Shown here: positions 8,491-17,809 of the stretch, one piece after another
Layout of the letters: each line of letters opens with the position of its first letter
Numbering within the stretch: position 1 is the first letter of the stretch
Assembly: GCA_013288625.1 (NCBI GenBank)
Contig: JABDBN010000006.1
Coordinates: 1-51,231 of the forward strand
Length of the DNA: 51,231 nucleotides
Origin: Alphaproteobacteria bacterium
GTDB lineage: Bacteria > Pseudomonadota > Alphaproteobacteria > Rickettsiales > Midichloriaceae
Direction: 5' to 3'
Made by a program: the position numbers and the translations under genes
Notes under the pieces: model-generated
Told to the model about the DNA's origin: nothing
Databases searched by the model: none
Seen by the model: the letters and a program-made list of their open reading frames with translations, nothing else

Positions 8491-11073
8491 GTGGCCGACA
8501 ATAAAGAAAAAAAACCCTTGGGATTAAAGGGCGGTACGCTTGGCCTGAGTAAGTCGCTTAGTGACAAATTGTCGGTGGCACCTAGTACGCGTGTCAAGTC
8601 GTCTTCATCATCCACGAGCTCCGGGCGTGGTAAAGTGGTAGTTGTTACTAAAGCAACTCGTGGTGGTAAATCTTCAAGTGCTAGCGATAGTGGAACCGGT
8701 TATTTAAGCGAAGCTGAGCGGGAAAAAAGGTTACGCCTTATCAAGGAAGCAGAAATAAGCCGTAAGTCTGAGTATGAACGCAAAGAAAAAGACCAACTGG
8801 ATTCCAAAAGCAAGCCACGAAAACGAAGTGCTGAGCAGGATGAAAGCGTTACTCAGCCGGATACAAACGCTGAAGTAAAAGAAGAGATCCCATACGTTGA
8901 AAGCCAACAAACTCTGGAAAGGGTTAAGCTGCGTGATGTAAATCAGAACGGCAAGGTTAAAAACCTTAATGAACTATACAGGCCGGTCAAGTCAGTAAAG
9001 CCCATTGAGCCAGCTGTGGAAATTGAAAAAGTTGCGGAAAAAACTGCTGAAGCTGCAATGGCATCACCAGCCGCAGCCCCAAAGCATGGAGCTAAAAAGC
9101 GTAGCAATGCTGAGGAAGAAAAAGAAATGGCAGCTGCAAGACGCGCTGTTGAAGATAAAAAAGCTTCCCGCAAGTTTACCGTCGCACAAGTGATGATGAT
9201 GGATTCCGATGAGCCAGGAGCGGTTAAGCGCCGAAGTATTGCATCCATTCGCAGGGCTAGAGAAAAGGCTAAGCGTAAGATGATGGGGGATTCAAGGCAA
9301 ACCGAAAAGATCATTCGTGAGGTTAATATACCTGATGTTTTAACTGTAGGTGAGCTTGCCAATCGTATGGCTGAAAAGGCTGCAGATGTTATTAAATCAC
9401 TGATGAAGCTTGGTTTGATGGTTACGGTAAACCAGTCTATTGACGCGGATACTGCTGAATTAGTCATTGGTGAATTTGGTCATAAATTCAAACGTGTGAC
9501 CGATGCGGAAATTGAATCAGCGCTATTACAGAAAGTTGAAGATAGTAGCGAGAGTATGAAATTCAGGCCTCCGGTCGTCACTATAATGGGGCACGTAGAT
9601 CATGGAAAAACATCGCTTCTTGATGCCCTTAGGGACACTGATGTGGTAGGTGGTGAAGCCGGTGGTATCACACAGCATATAGGGGCTTACCAGGTAAGGC
9701 TGCAACCCGATAAAGTTATCACTTTCCTCGATACACCAGGCCATGAAGCCTTTACGGCTATGCGTATGCGAGGGGCTAAAGTCACTGATATAGTCGTGTT
9801 GGTTGTTGCTGCCGATGACGGAATAATGCAGCAGACCATTGAAGCTATAAGCCACGCTAAAGCCGCTAATGTTCCTATAATAGTTGCGGTCAATAAAATC
9901 GATAAGCCTGGTGCTGACTCTACAAGGGTTAAAAATGAGTTATTGCAACATGGTCTTGTGCCGGAAGATATGGGTGGTGACACCATGGTTGTTGAAGTTT
10001 CAGCAAAACAAAAGCTGAACCTAGACAAGCTGGAAGAAGGGATCCTCATTCAGGCAGAGATGCTCGATTTGAAAGCTAATCCTGATCGCACAGCTGAAGG
10101 TGCTGTGATTGAGGCGAAAGTGGATAAGGGAAGGGGAATAGTTGCCACAGTACTCGTGCAAAAAGGAACTCTCAAAATAGGAGATATTATTGTTGCAGGC
10201 GCAACCTGGGGTAAGATACGTGCCCTGGTCAACGATAAGGGGTTAAGTGTTACCGAAGCCTTGCCTTCAACTCCGATAGAAATAGTTGGGCTTTCAGAGG
10301 CGCCAGTTGCAGGTGATGAATTTACGATTGTAAACAATGAAAAGACTGCGCGCGATATTATTCTGCTTCGCCAGGAAAAAGAAAAGCATAGAAAGATGGT
10401 GGCTTCTAAGTCAATTACCTTAGACCAGCTCTTCAAACGCGCTCACACTGAACATGGACTTAAAGAGCTGCCTATTATAATAAAGGCGGACGTTCAGGGT
10501 TCTGTGGAGGCGATTGCGAATAGTTTGACCAAACTTGGTACCGAAGAGATATCGGTGCGGGTGTTGCATTCGGCAGTGGGTGGAATCACAGAATCAGATG
10601 TAACGTTAGCCAGTGCCTCTAAAGCTATCATCATTGGATTTAACGTGCGCGCCAGCCAGCAGGCTAGGGATTTAGCTAAAGTCTATGGTATTGATATCAG
10701 ATACTACTCGATAATCTATAACCTTGTGGATGATGTTAGAGCAGCTATGGGCGGAATGCTATCGCCGTTTGTTAAGGAAAATATTATCGGATATGCTGAG
10801 ATTAGGCAGGTTATCGACCTTACTAAATATGGTAAGATCGCAGGTTGCTATGTGACTGAAGGCATTGTGAAGCGCTCTGCCAATGTTCGCATCATTCGCG
10901 ACTCTGTAGTGATCTATGACGGAAAACTTAAGGCTCTTAAGCGCTTTAAGGATGATGTACGTGAAGTTAATTCTGGCTTTGAGTGCGGTATATCGCTTGA
11001 GAATTATGAAGACATCAAAGTCAGTGACCGGTTAGAAGTTTACGAAGTTACAGAACACGCTAGAACTATTTAG
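8491..11073 (+). CDS. infB: Translation initiation factor IF-2
   Basis: IF-2 is the GTPase that places initiator tRNA on the ribosome. I chose the GTG at 8491 because TGAGG lies nine bases upstream and the resulting start, [20 protein letters not shown], looks like alphaproteobacterial IF-2. The frame is open from a TTG at 8434, so 8434 or the GTG at 8443 are alternatives. The N-terminal ~280 residues are Ser/Lys/Glu-rich and low in complexity. The IF2-N domain, then the G domain with GHVDHGKT (residues 367-374), DTPGHE and NKID, then domains II, III and IV follow, about 860 residues in all. The gene is third in the rimP operon. rbfA, which often follows infB, is absent. Confidence 0.96.
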   Translation: MADNKEKKPLGLKGGTLGLSKSLSDKLSVAPSTRVKSSSSSTSSGRGKVVVVTKATRGGKSSSASDSGTGYLSEAEREKRLRLIKEAEISRKSEYERKEKDQLDSKSKPRKRSAEQDESVTQPDTNAEVKEEIPYVESQQTLERVKLRDVNQNGKVKNLNELYRPVKSVKPIEPAVEIEKVAEKTAEAAMASPAAAPKHGAKKRSNAEEEKEMAAARRAVEDKKASRKFTVAQVMMMDSDEPGAVKRRSIASIRRAREKAKRKMMGDSRQTEKIIREVNIPDVLTVGELANRMAEKAADVIKSLMKLGLMVTVNQSIDADTAELVIGEFGHKFKRVTDAEIESALLQKVEDSSESMKFRPPVVTIMGHVDHGKTSLLDALRDTDVVGGEAGGITQHIGAYQVRLQPDKVITFLDTPGHEAFTAMRMRGAKVTDIVVLVVAADDGIMQQTIEAISHAKAANVPIIVAVNKIDKPGADSTRVKNELLQHGLVPEDMGGDTMVVEVSAKQKLNLDKLEEGILIQAEMLDLKANPDRTAEGAVIEAKVDKGRGIVATVLVQKGTLKIGDIIVAGATWGKIRALVNDKGLSVTEALPSTPIEIVGLSEAPVAGDEFTIVNNEKTARDIILLRQEKEKHRKMVASKSITLDQLFKRAHTEHGLKELPIIIKADVQGSVEAIANSLTKLGTEEISVRVLHSAVGGITESDVTLASASKAIIIGFNVRASQQARDLAKVYGIDIRYYSIIYNLVDDVRAAMGGMLSPFVKENIIGYAEIRQVIDLTKYGKIAGCYVTEGIVKRSANVRIIRDSVVIYDGKLKALKRFKDDVREVNSGFECGISLENYEDIKVSDRLEVYEVTEHARTI

Positions 11074-11172
11074 TACCAAATCCTTTAAATATTTCTAGTG
11101 TGGTTACTAATAATTGAGCAGCACGAAAGAATTCAATTGAGGTTATGAATTTTCTCGCTAAGGTGTAATTAA

Positions 11173-11712
11173 TTGCATTCTATTTCCTTTGAAATGAAAG
11201 TTGAAAATTTTCCGGTGATAATATTTTTCATTATTATGATAATATTTTCGCTGACGATGTTTTTGCCTAAAAAACACCATGGTGAGTACTTACCCATTGT
11301 TGGACAGAATATTCAGTTGAATGAGCTTGAATCGGCAACTACTGGAAAGGTCTTCGAACCTGATGATACATTTATATTACATGTATTCGCCAGTTGGTGT
11401 GGTGCATGCAAGCGTGACTTAAGTATTTTGAAGAAAATCAATGGGAAGGTTAAAATCTATGGTTTGATCTGGAAAGATGGCCAGGAAAACGCTATAGAAT
11501 ATCATAAACGTAAAGGGATATATGATGATATTCTTAAAGACAAAAACATGCATATTGTACTCGCTTTAGGAATTCGCGCTATGCCGGAAACATTCATAAT
11601 TGGCAAAGACGGTACAGTGTACTATAGTTATAAAGGTCCAATCAATGATGTAGTTATAAAAGATGACATTCTCCCAAAATTTGATGAAATCAGAAGAATC
11701 CAATCAAAGTGA
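11173..11712 (+). CDS. CcmG/DsbE-like membrane-anchored thioredoxin
   Basis: This 179-residue protein has one N-terminal membrane anchor (residues ~13-31) and a thioredoxin fold with WCGAC (Cys76, Cys79) and a cis-proline motif MPETF. The segment 'GIRAMPETFIIGKDGTVYY' followed by 'KGPI' resembles CcmG/DsbE. That family reduces apocytochrome c or related thiols in the periplasm. The TTG start at 11173 has AAGGTG seven bases upstream; an ATG at 11194 is the alternative. The 3' end overlaps amgK, so the two are co-transcribed. No other ccm gene is near. Confidence 0.82.
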   Translation: MHSISFEMKVENFPVIIFFIIMIIFSLTMFLPKKHHGEYLPIVGQNIQLNELESATTGKVFEPDDTFILHVFASWCGACKRDLSILKKINGKVKIYGLIWKDGQENAIEYHKRKGIYDDILKDKNMHIVLALGIRAMPETFIIGKDGTVYYSYKGPINDVVIKDDILPKFDEIRRIQSK

Positions 11713-12685
11713 TTTGGTATCAATTAATCTAATTGATAAATTCTTAAAAAAATCCGGCTTAGAGCACTATCGTTTAATTGCCATCCAGGGTGATGCTTCT
11801 AAACGGCTTTACTATAGGGTCATTTCTTCCGATGGGTGTTATATTCTTATGGATGCCAGCAAAGATCTAATGAGCATTCAACCTTTTATTGAGGTTGCTT
11901 CGCTGTTAAGCAGGCATGAGCTTTCATCACCGCAGATCTTTGAACAGGATATTCAGGCTGGCCTTCTCATGCTTGAAGATTTAGGAGATGATATCTATAC
12001 CCGGGTTTTAGAAAAAGACCGGAGTCTCGAAAGCCCGCTCTATGACCTGGCTATAGACGTTTTAGTCAAGATCTTTAAGGATAATATTCATGGCGCATTG
12101 CCTGAGCTCAATTCAGTGATTCTCAATCAGGGTGTTGAAATTTTTGCCAAATGGTTTGTAGCTAAAAATATTGATAAGAATGACTTTGAAACCGCAGTAG
12201 ATGAGCTTTATACCATTTTTACTGGTCTGTATAAAAACCTCAAGCAACTGAAATCAGTCGTTGTGCTAAGGGACTATCATGCGGACAACCTTCTTTATTT
12301 GCCTAAGCGCACAGGGGAAGGGCAGGTAGGTTTGCTTGACTTTCAGGATGCGGTTATGGGGTCCCCGGCCTATGACCTGGTGTCTCTGCTTGAGGATGCT
12401 CGGCGCGATGTGACGGAAGAGATGGTGCAAAGAGCTTTGAATCGCTACCTCACAGCCTTGCCCACAATCAACCGGCAAGATCTTATGCTGAGTTATGCTA
12501 TATTGGGAATGCAGCGCAACCTCAGAATTATTGGGGTATTTTCTCGTTTGCACCTGTATTACAAGCGCCCCAAATATCTTCAATATCTACCAAGAATCTG
12601 GGGTTATGTGAGGAAGGGCTTGGATAATCCAGCTTTAGCCGATATTAAAGCCTGGTTTGAAAAATATAATATTCCTACGAGCTAA
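11684..12685 (+). CDS. amgK: N-acetylmuramate/N-acetylglucosamine kinase, aminoglycoside phosphotransferase family
   Basis: About 333 residues with an APH/choline kinase fold: QGDASKRLYYRV near the N-terminus (nucleotide region), LMLEDLGDD, the catalytic loop VLRDYHADNLLYL and LLDFQDAVMGSPAYDLVSLLED. AmgK phosphorylates the anomeric position of MurNAc or GlcNAc in the peptidoglycan recycling route that bypasses MurA. The next gene is murU, which uses the product, and this supports the call. The start is uncertain: ATGs lie at 11663 and 11684, both inside the upstream thioredoxin gene and neither with a clear ribosome binding site. The protein is cytoplasmic. Confidence 0.85.
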   Translation: MKSEESNQSDLVSINLIDKFLKKSGLEHYRLIAIQGDASKRLYYRVISSDGCYILMDASKDLMSIQPFIEVASLLSRHELSSPQIFEQDIQAGLLMLEDLGDDIYTRVLEKDRSLESPLYDLAIDVLVKIFKDNIHGALPELNSVILNQGVEIFAKWFVAKNIDKNDFETAVDELYTIFTGLYKNLKQLKSVVVLRDYHADNLLYLPKRTGEGQVGLLDFQDAVMGSPAYDLVSLLEDARRDVTEEMVQRALNRYLTALPTINRQDLMLSYAILGMQRNLRIIGVFSRLHLYYKRPKYLQYLPRIWGYVRKGLDNPALADIKAWFEKYNIPTS

Positions 12686-12686
12686 A

Positions 12687-13382
12687 ATGAAAAATAAGAT
12701 AAATACAGCTATGATTCTGGCAGCTGGACTAGGAAGCAGGCTGATGCCAGTGACTGCACGCATACCTAAGGCACTAATAGAGGTTCAGGGTAAACCCATG
12801 CTGGAAAGGGTTATTGAGTATATTATCGATGCCGGCATCGATAACATAGTTATAAATATCCACTATTTACCTGAACAAATTGCAGATTTTATCAATGCTA
12901 ACCAGCACCGTTTCCCAGCTGCATTTCATATTATTCGCGAGCCTAAGCTCCTGGGGTCGGGGGGCAGTATTCTTAATGCTATGGAGACCATTGTTAAAGA
13001 ACCCTATCTGGTAGTAAACTGTGATGTCTTGTTGTGGGGGGGGAACCCATTACCCTTACTAACTCAGATGTGGGATGAGGCTAGAATGGATGCGCTTTTA
13101 CTTGTTCATGACAAGGATAAGCTGCATAAACCGAAAGCCGGGGATATGAATGTTGATGCTAATGGCAATATAGTTAGGAATGAGCCGAACCTACAGTATA
13201 TTATGACAGGGTGCAGTGTATTCGCACCGGCCTATTTTGCCGGCAGGAAAGTTGAGTTTTTCACGACACCAGAGATATTTTCTCACTTTAGCCCCCGCTA
13301 TTTTGCTATTCCTAACCCATATAACTGGCTTGATATTGGTGCTCAGGAAGATTTGGAGTATGCTAACTGGTCTTGTGCATAA
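12687..13382 (+). CDS. murU: N-acetylmuramate-1-phosphate uridylyltransferase (MurU-like nucleotidyltransferase)
   Basis: A 231-residue sugar-phosphate nucleotidyltransferase. The N-terminus has the family signature AMILAAGLGSRLMPVTARIPKALIEVQGKPML. Further motifs are INIHYLPEQI, LLGSGGSIL, VVNCDVLL and the C-terminal NPYNWLDIGAQEDL. It is expected to make UDP-MurNAc from MurNAc-1-phosphate supplied by AmgK. The ATG at 12687 follows the amgK stop by one base; an in-frame ATG 30 bases earlier would overlap amgK. The specificity is inferred from the gene pair, since glucose or mannose homologues look similar. Confidence 0.85.
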   Translation: MKNKINTAMILAAGLGSRLMPVTARIPKALIEVQGKPMLERVIEYIIDAGIDNIVINIHYLPEQIADFINANQHRFPAAFHIIREPKLLGSGGSILNAMETIVKEPYLVVNCDVLLWGGNPLPLLTQMWDEARMDALLLVHDKDKLHKPKAGDMNVDANGNIVRNEPNLQYIMTGCSVFAPAYFAGRKVEFFTTPEIFSHFSPRYFAIPNPYNWLDIGAQEDLEYANWSCA

Positions 13383-13509
13383 ATTTTGTAGAAGTTCATG
13401 TAGATGATAAACTAAAATATATAAGCGAAATGCTTTTTTCTGTATATATACTTAAAGCACTTAAAGGGAATAAAAGTTGAATTTATTGCGCATGAAATGT
13501 ACCAAGGTA

Positions 13510-13618
13510 CCGTCACTGCGAGCGAAGCGCGGCAGCCCAGTGGTGAGGTTGGTATTAAATATTACGCAATATAGAAACTGGGTCGCCTCGTCGCTTATGC
13601 CCCTTCTTGCGATGACGG
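13510..13618. repeat. Dispersed repeat, GTCACTGCGAGC family (about 109 bp)
   Basis: The ends are inverted: CCGTCACTGCGAG at the left and CTTGCGATGACGG at the right. An internal GCAGCCCAGT/ACTGGGTCGCC pair forms a long imperfect hairpin. AAGGTACC precedes it, as at 43486. A fragment of the other family (TAAATCACGTCGTAGC, then TAAATTTTAC) follows at 13628-13674. The gap 13383-13784 holds no convincing gene; a 60-codon frame over the element is a by-product of the repeat. Confidence 0.85.
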
Positions 13619-13704
13619 CGATTTTAAAGTTACGCCGCAATAAATCACGTCGTAGCTAAATTTTACTTACGGCAGTATTATATATGGATTAATTGTATAA
13701 TTCC

Positions 13705-13784
13705 AGTCCGCCTTCGCCAAGGCTTCATCGGACACTCCTAGCTCTAACTCGCCTCAGGTAGCCCGAAGCTCGAAGAGCGTAGGG
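13705..13784 (-). repeat. Palindromic element fused to the tRNA-Leu 3' end
   Basis: Read on the minus strand, the element starts at the base after the tRNA CCA with CCCTACGC. It ends with GTGTCCGATGAAGCC followed by TTGGCGAAGGCGGACT. It aligns along its whole length with 3561-3645, except for a short gap in the middle hairpin. Confidence 0.85.
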
Positions 13785-13873
13785 TGGTGCCTCTAGCCAG
13801 ACTCGAACTGGCACACCCCGCAAAGAGTAACAGATTTTGAGTCTATCGCGTCTACCAATTCCGCCACAGAGGC
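13785..13873 (-). tRNA. tRNA-Leu (CAA anticodon)
   Basis: An 89-base class II tRNA. The acceptor arms are GCCTCTG/TAGAGGC and the D-arm has GGTAGACGCG. The anticodon loop is CTCAAAA (anticodon CAA), followed by a long variable arm and a T-arm with GTTCGAGTC. CCA is encoded at 13785-13787. Confidence 0.95.
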
Positions 13874-14010
13874 CCCTAAGTACCATAGTCTTTACAGGAT
13901 AACTTCATTGATTACAAGTTTTTTTTGGAAAACTGTAAGAGTTCACTATATATTGTATTGCGCTAAAATCTACTACGCAATTATGGCAAGACACCGTCTT
14001 TATACGGAGC

Positions 14011-14113
14011 GTCAGTGGCGGGGCAATCCAGTATTAAGGCTGATGCAAAAGTAATAATGTTACTCAAACTTCAGCACTGGGCTGCCGCGCCCCAAGCGGG
14101 GCTCGCAGTGACG
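14011..14113. repeat. Dispersed repeat, GTCACTGCGAGC family (about 103 bp)
   Basis: The left end is GTCAGTGGCGGGGCAATCCAGT. The right end CACTGGGCTGCCGCG...GCTCGCAGTGAC is its imperfect inverse. Half of the hairpin carries GCGCCCCAAGCGGGGC, also found at 3730 and, inverted, at 43504. The gap 13874-14240 otherwise holds only the terminator at 14186. Confidence 0.8.
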
Positions 14114-14185
14114 TTGAAACAGCTCTATTTATAATAAAATGGACGTAACGTATAGAGCAAAGAACTTAACCCACGATGCATAAAC

Positions 14186-14214
14186 AAAAAGTGTGGGTTT
14201 CCCCACACTTTTTT
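14186..14214 (-). terminator. Rho-independent terminator of the pilin-like gene
   Basis: GTGTGGG (14191-14197) and CCCACAC (14202-14208) pair with a 4-base loop, flanked by A5 and T6 runs, so the structure works on both strands. It lies 27 bases beyond the stop codon of the pilin-like gene on the minus strand. Confidence 0.85.
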
Positions 14215-14240
14215 GTAGCAAACTGAATGTATAATTAAGT

Positions 14241-15086
14241 TTAATTAAGTCCTAAAGCAACTACACAAGCAGATGACGCAGTACCAGTACCAATAGCATA
14301 GGTGGAAGCGGTTGCAGCATTACCACCAACTAAACAGTCGGCAGCTGTTGCATTCACACCTTCTACGGTTCTGATAAATCCGGTATTAGCACCGGTGAAG
14401 ACACCGCCACTAACTGCACCGTCATCTAACTTCTTATCGATATTAAATGCATCTTCAGCTTTTAAAGCACCTGTATCTAAAAACAAGGCAGCTCCAGCAG
14501 GCTTACCGATATACACTGCATTGGTTTTGTTATCGTTCCAAAGTCCAGTACCTGTTAATGTTGTAATACCTGGATTAGTAGCACCGTTATCACTACCCAT
14601 AAACATCATGTAACCTGCGCCACCAACTTTACTAAGTGGCACACTGGTACCTAACTTTAATACACCATCAGTAGAAGTTTGAGCAGGGTCTTGTATACCT
14701 GACGAAATCATATTTGCCAGAGATAATTGTTTCCATGCTATTACACCTTCATTTGTAGGAGTACCTTGTCCACCAAGGTCAATTACACCATTGGCATTAC
14801 CATTACAGTTTGCATCTGTAGCAGAACAAGGTGCAGCAGCTGTAGAAGGCCAAATTGTGCCGCCTGCATCAAAGTCACCAGGCGCCTTAGTATAACGACC
14901 TAGGAAGTTATTATAAGAAGTTTGATACCCTTGGAAGTCCGTTACGATAGAGTTCAACTCTGCTTGTTTAATCAAGCTCGTACCCGCAGCAATACCTGCG
15001 ATCAGGAACCCAATAATAATTATTACGATGGATAGTTCGACAAGCGTAAAGCCTTGCGTCCCCATCCCATTTTTATACATACCCAT
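14241..15086 (-). CDS. Type IV pilin-like protein with prepilin leader
   Basis: The 281-residue protein begins with a 12-residue leader ending in Gly, then FTLVELSIVIIIIGFLIAGI. This is the prepilin peptidase site and N-methylated helix, with the conserved Glu at position +5. The remainder is Ala/Gly/Thr-rich with four cysteines (CSATDANC in the middle, two near the C-terminus), which suits a pseudopilin or minor pilin body. GGAG precedes the ATG on the minus strand. A short inverted repeat (TTGCAA-CCAA-TTGCAA, 15136-15151) lies upstream. No pilus or type II secretion assembly gene is adjacent, so it is a single-gene unit closed by its own terminator. Which machine it serves cannot be told from here. 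Confidence 0.85.
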   Translation of the reverse strand: MGMYKNGMGTQGFTLVELSIVIIIIGFLIAGIAAGTSLIKQAELNSIVTDFQGYQTSYNNFLGRYTKAPGDFDAGGTIWPSTAAAPCSATDANCNGNANGVIDLGGQGTPTNEGVIAWKQLSLANMISSGIQDPAQTSTDGVLKLGTSVPLSKVGGAGYMMFMGSDNGATNPGITTLTGTGLWNDNKTNAVYIGKPAGAALFLDTGALKAEDAFNIDKKLDDGAVSGGVFTGANTGFIRTVEGVNATAADCLVGGNAATASTYAIGTGTASSACVVALGLN

Positions 15087-15325
15087 ATATATTCTCCATA
15101 TTAGAGTTTTAATTACAATTACAGTAAATTACTCCTTGCAACCAATTGCAAGCTTATAATTCTATGTTATGCAAAAAAGATTAATAAAAAGTTAATAAAC
15201 GGTGCATTGCAAAAAAATAATTTTTATCTTGCTTTATCAGAGCAAAGTGGGGGAGATTTTGGCCGCATGCCAGGGTTTGCCAATGGCAGAATATATAAAA
15301 CTCGTTAAAATACTTTGAAAAAAGT

Positions 15326-15631
15326 TTAGGCCGCGGTTGCGCTTTTACGTGCTTCGGCCTTTTTTATCAGTTTTTTTAGCTTTTGAGCTTCTTCTGTTAG
15401 CCGGCTAGCTGAGGTGGTAAGCAGGAAGTTGTCGATACCATCGTTGTGTTCAATGGTTCTGATGGTGCTTGGGGTGATGCGAAGACTGATCTGTTTGCCC
15501 AGAAGTTCACTTAAAAAACTCACCATTTGTAGATTGGGCATAAATCTGCGTTTGGTTTTGCGATTCGAATGTGAAACATTATTGCCAACCAATATGCCTT
15601 TTTGCGCATCAATTATACATTTCCTGGACAT
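15326..15631 (-). CDS. rpmB: 50S ribosomal protein L28
   Basis: 101 residues from MSRKCIID. The L28 core VGNNVSHSNRKTKRRFMPNLQ is clear, followed by LLGKQISLRITPSTIRTIEHNDGID. I placed the start at 15631 because AAGG lies ten bases before this ATG and homologues begin with MSRKC or MARRC. The frame stays open to 15694 but the extra residues do not fit the family. The C-terminal Lys/Ala-rich tail is slightly long. The gene stands alone; rpmE is not beside it. Confidence 0.95.
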   Translation of the reverse strand: MSRKCIIDAQKGILVGNNVSHSNRKTKRRFMPNLQMVSFLSELLGKQISLRITPSTIRTIEHNDGIDNFLLTTSASRLTEEAQKLKKLIKKAEARKSATAA

Positions 15632-15777
15632 TATTAACCTTAGATTCATTTTAACTTGTGGCAATAATGTAGCAGTATTTACTTTCATATTCAACTATTT
15701 TTGCACAGGTAGCTAAGAAATCCTTGCAGTAATTGTGGCAAAGGCTTAGATATCTATAAACAAAATAGAGGTAACTT

Positions 15778-16239
15778 ATGTCTCAGGTACTGGCTAATTT
15801 AAATGCGCAGGGGATAAATCTCCCGGCATTGGGCGAATCTAAGACCCTTTTCAAGCAATATGTGGTTTCAGGTAATCACGTTTATATTTCCGGCCAGTTG
15901 CCGCTAGGCTTTGGCGACCTGAAGGAGCATGTGGGCCAGCTAGGGAAAAACTGCGATATTGAGCGAGCGCGGAAAATAGCTAATTACTGCGCGCTTAATG
16001 CAATTGCCCAGCTGCAAGCGGCTATTGGCGATCTGGATAAAGTAAAGCGCTGTACAAAGCTCACTGTTTTTGTCAATTCCACTGCGGAATTTACTGATCA
16101 GCCCCAGGTTGCAAATGCAGCATCTGAGCTCATGATACAGGCTTTTGGTGAGAAAGGAGCGCATGCCCGCTCAGCAATAGGAGTGAGCCAGCTGCCTTTT
16201 GGGGTGGCGGTTGAAGTTGAAGCCATTTTTGAAATCTAG
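15778..16239 (+). CDS. RidA/YjgF family protein
   Basis: 153 residues with the YjgF/YER057c fold of the longer subfamily: VVSGNHVYISGQLP, KVKRCTKLTVFVNS, and the C-terminal HARSAIGVSQLPFGVAVEVEA. RidA itself hydrolyses reactive enamine/imine intermediates made by PLP enzymes. The longer subfamily is less well characterised, so the substrate is not assigned. GAGGT precedes the ATG at 15778. It is first in an apparent three-gene operon; the next gene starts three bases after its stop. Confidence 0.87.
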   Translation: MSQVLANLNAQGINLPALGESKTLFKQYVVSGNHVYISGQLPLGFGDLKEHVGQLGKNCDIERARKIANYCALNAIAQLQAAIGDLDKVKRCTKLTVFVNSTAEFTDQPQVANAASELMIQAFGEKGAHARSAIGVSQLPFGVAVEVEAIFEI

Positions 16240-16241
16240 CC

Positions 16242-17117
16242 TTGAAAAATATTCTCCTAATTATTGCTAGAGTTGCCTTCATAGTTCTGGCCTTTACCCT
16301 GGTCTTTCGAAGGATAAAGGTAGATGCTTTGTTTTCTCATATTATGCAAGCCAACCTGCTGCTTGTGCTTTTAGCACTGGTGCTTCAGAATGCATCATTG
16401 ATTTGCAGCGCTCTTCGAAGCCGATTTTACTTTAATAGTTATGGCCTTAGGGTTAGAAAGCGGTTTGCTATTGCTTATTATTATGTGGGTACCTTATTTA
16501 ACACCATTTTACCAGGGGGTATAAGCGGGGATGGCTATAAGGTTTATTTGCTCTGGAAGTTGGAGAAATTCTCCAAGCTCCTAGGCCTACGCCTCATGCT
16601 TTATGAACGAGTGAATGGCTTTTATGTGCTGGCATTTATGGGGTTACTCGTGTTGCTTCCTTCGAGTTATATTGAGCTTTTTCCTTATGAGCTTCCGCTG
16701 GCCATAGCTTGCATTATACTTATCACTCCCTGTTACCTGTTTGGGGTGAAATATGTGATGAGAGATAAAATAGCTATTGCCTGGGGTGCTAGCTATTACT
16801 CATTCTTTGTTCAGTTACTCCAGGTGCTTTCTGCGCTGGTACTGGTTAAAGCGCTGATAACTGAGCCGACAATGCAACAGTACATCGATTATATTGTGCT
16901 GTTTATCGCTGCATCGATTGCCACTATTATTCCAATTTCCGTGGGGGGTGCTGGCTTGCGTGAGCTAACTTTTCTCTACGGAATACAGCTAATGCCGGTG
17001 AGTGATGTTGAAACCGGAGTGGCATTCGCCATGATAAATTTTTTCCTTTATTTGTTGACAGCCATACCGGGTATTCCGCTATTCTATAAAATAGGTAAAA
17101 TTAAAAGGGTAAAATAA
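16242..17117 (+). CDS. UPF0104 / lysylphosphatidylglycerol synthase-type membrane protein
   Basis: A 291-residue integral membrane protein with about seven to eight hydrophobic segments. The signature TLFNTILPGGISGDGYKVYL and the later IIPISVGGAGLREL match the LPG_synthase_TM/UPF0104 family (the YbhN and AglD group), often linked to lipid or glycolipid transfer across the inner membrane. The start is a TTG at 16242, two bases after the ridA stop, with no other start nearby, so coupled translation is likely. The catalytic GNAT-like domain of MprF is absent. The substrate is unknown. Confidence 0.82.
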   Translation: MKNILLIIARVAFIVLAFTLVFRRIKVDALFSHIMQANLLLVLLALVLQNASLICSALRSRFYFNSYGLRVRKRFAIAYYYVGTLFNTILPGGISGDGYKVYLLWKLEKFSKLLGLRLMLYERVNGFYVLAFMGLLVLLPSSYIELFPYELPLAIACIILITPCYLFGVKYVMRDKIAIAWGASYYSFFVQLLQVLSALVLVKALITEPTMQQYIDYIVLFIAASIATIIPISVGGAGLRELTFLYGIQLMPVSDVETGVAFAMINFFLYLLTAIPGIPLFYKIGKIKRVK

Positions 17118-17118
17118 T

Positions 17119-17670
17119 ATGGCTGCACTTCAACCCCCACTTTGTGATTTTGGCTGGAAAGCCCGGGATTTCAAGCTAAAAGGCACGGATGATAAACACC
17201 ATAGCATGAGCGAAATTCAAGGCGAAAAAGGTCTATTGGTTATGTTTATTTGCAATCATTGCCCGTTTGTCCGCGCTATTGCCGATAAGCTCGCGGTTGA
17301 TTGTAAGGAATTGCAAAATCTAGGTCTGGGGGTGGTTGCAATCAATGCCAATGATGCAGTCGAATACCCTGATGATTCCTTTGAGAAAATGAAGGTTTTT
17401 GCCCGCGAACATAACTTCACTTTCCCCTACCTTATCGATGAGAGCCAGGATGTTGCTAAAGCCTATGCTGCTGTTTGCACCCCGGATTTCTTTGGGTTCA
17501 ATTCCAGGCTTGAGCTACAGTATCGTGGACGGTTTGATGAGTCCGGCATGCAGCAACTACCTCAATCTAAACATGAGCTCCTGGAAGCTATGCGTGAAGT
17601 CGCGCAAAATGGCGTATTTAAGGGCGAGCAGCATTCAAGTATAGGGTGCTCTATTAAGTGGAAAAGCTAG
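17119..17670 (+). CDS. Thioredoxin-like / AhpC-TSA family protein
   Basis: 183 residues without a signal peptide. The active-site segment is FICNHCPFV, with Cys45 and Cys48 in a CxxC arrangement. VVAINANDAVEYPDDSFEKM and FPYLIDESQDVAKAYAAVCTPDFF follow, the pattern of the small cytoplasmic thioredoxin-like group usually annotated as 'thioredoxin family protein'. Thiol redox or peroxide chemistry is likely; the physiological partner is unknown. The gene starts one base after the membrane-protein stop. Its last 44 bases before the stop region reappear 755 bases downstream (18375-18418), beyond the PemK-like gene. Confidence 0.85.
   Translation: MAALQPPLCDFGWKARDFKLKGTDDKHHSMSEIQGEKGLLVMFICNHCPFVRAIADKLAVDCKELQNLGLGVVAINANDAVEYPDDSFEKMKVFAREHNFTFPYLIDESQDVAKAYAAVCTPDFFGFNSRLELQYRGRFDESGMQQLPQSKHELLEAMREVAQNGVFKGEQHSSIGCSIKWKS
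17620..17663 (+). repeat. Gene-end direct repeat, copy 1 (inside the thioredoxin-like gene)
   Basis: Forty-four bases covering the last codons of the thioredoxin-like gene match 18375-18418 at 39 positions. All five differences are transitions. Confidence 0.88.
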
Positions 17671-17809
17671 AAAAAGTGTACTTACAAAGCTATGTGGGGG
17701 GAGTATCTACGCCGCATTGAAGCTTGTTATCGCTTTACGCGGCGGCCCCGGGTGGGGTCTTAGGCGCGGATCAGAATCTGAGAGCCGCAATCAATTGTAT
17801 AATGACATA

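Noticed and set aside
8943..9467. Antisense frame of 174 codons within infB
   Set aside because: Composition reflects the reverse of the Lys/Glu/Ala-rich IF-2 linker; the sense frame is certain.
11074..11172. rbfA or other usual genes after infB
   Set aside because: The gap is only 99 bases and the next gene is a thioredoxin-like protein.
13477..13659. A 60-codon frame over the repeat
   Set aside because: It is a by-product of the GTCACTGCGAGC-type repeat (SLRAKRGSPV-like translation) and has no support as a gene.
15326..15694. Longer start for rpmB
   Set aside because: The 21 extra residues do not fit L28 and the ribosome binding site supports the start at 15631.
17671..17809. Small antitoxin gene beside the PemK-like toxin
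   Set aside because: The stretch is GC-rich with short hairpins (CGCCGC/GCGGCG at 17710-17744) and has no reasonable frame.
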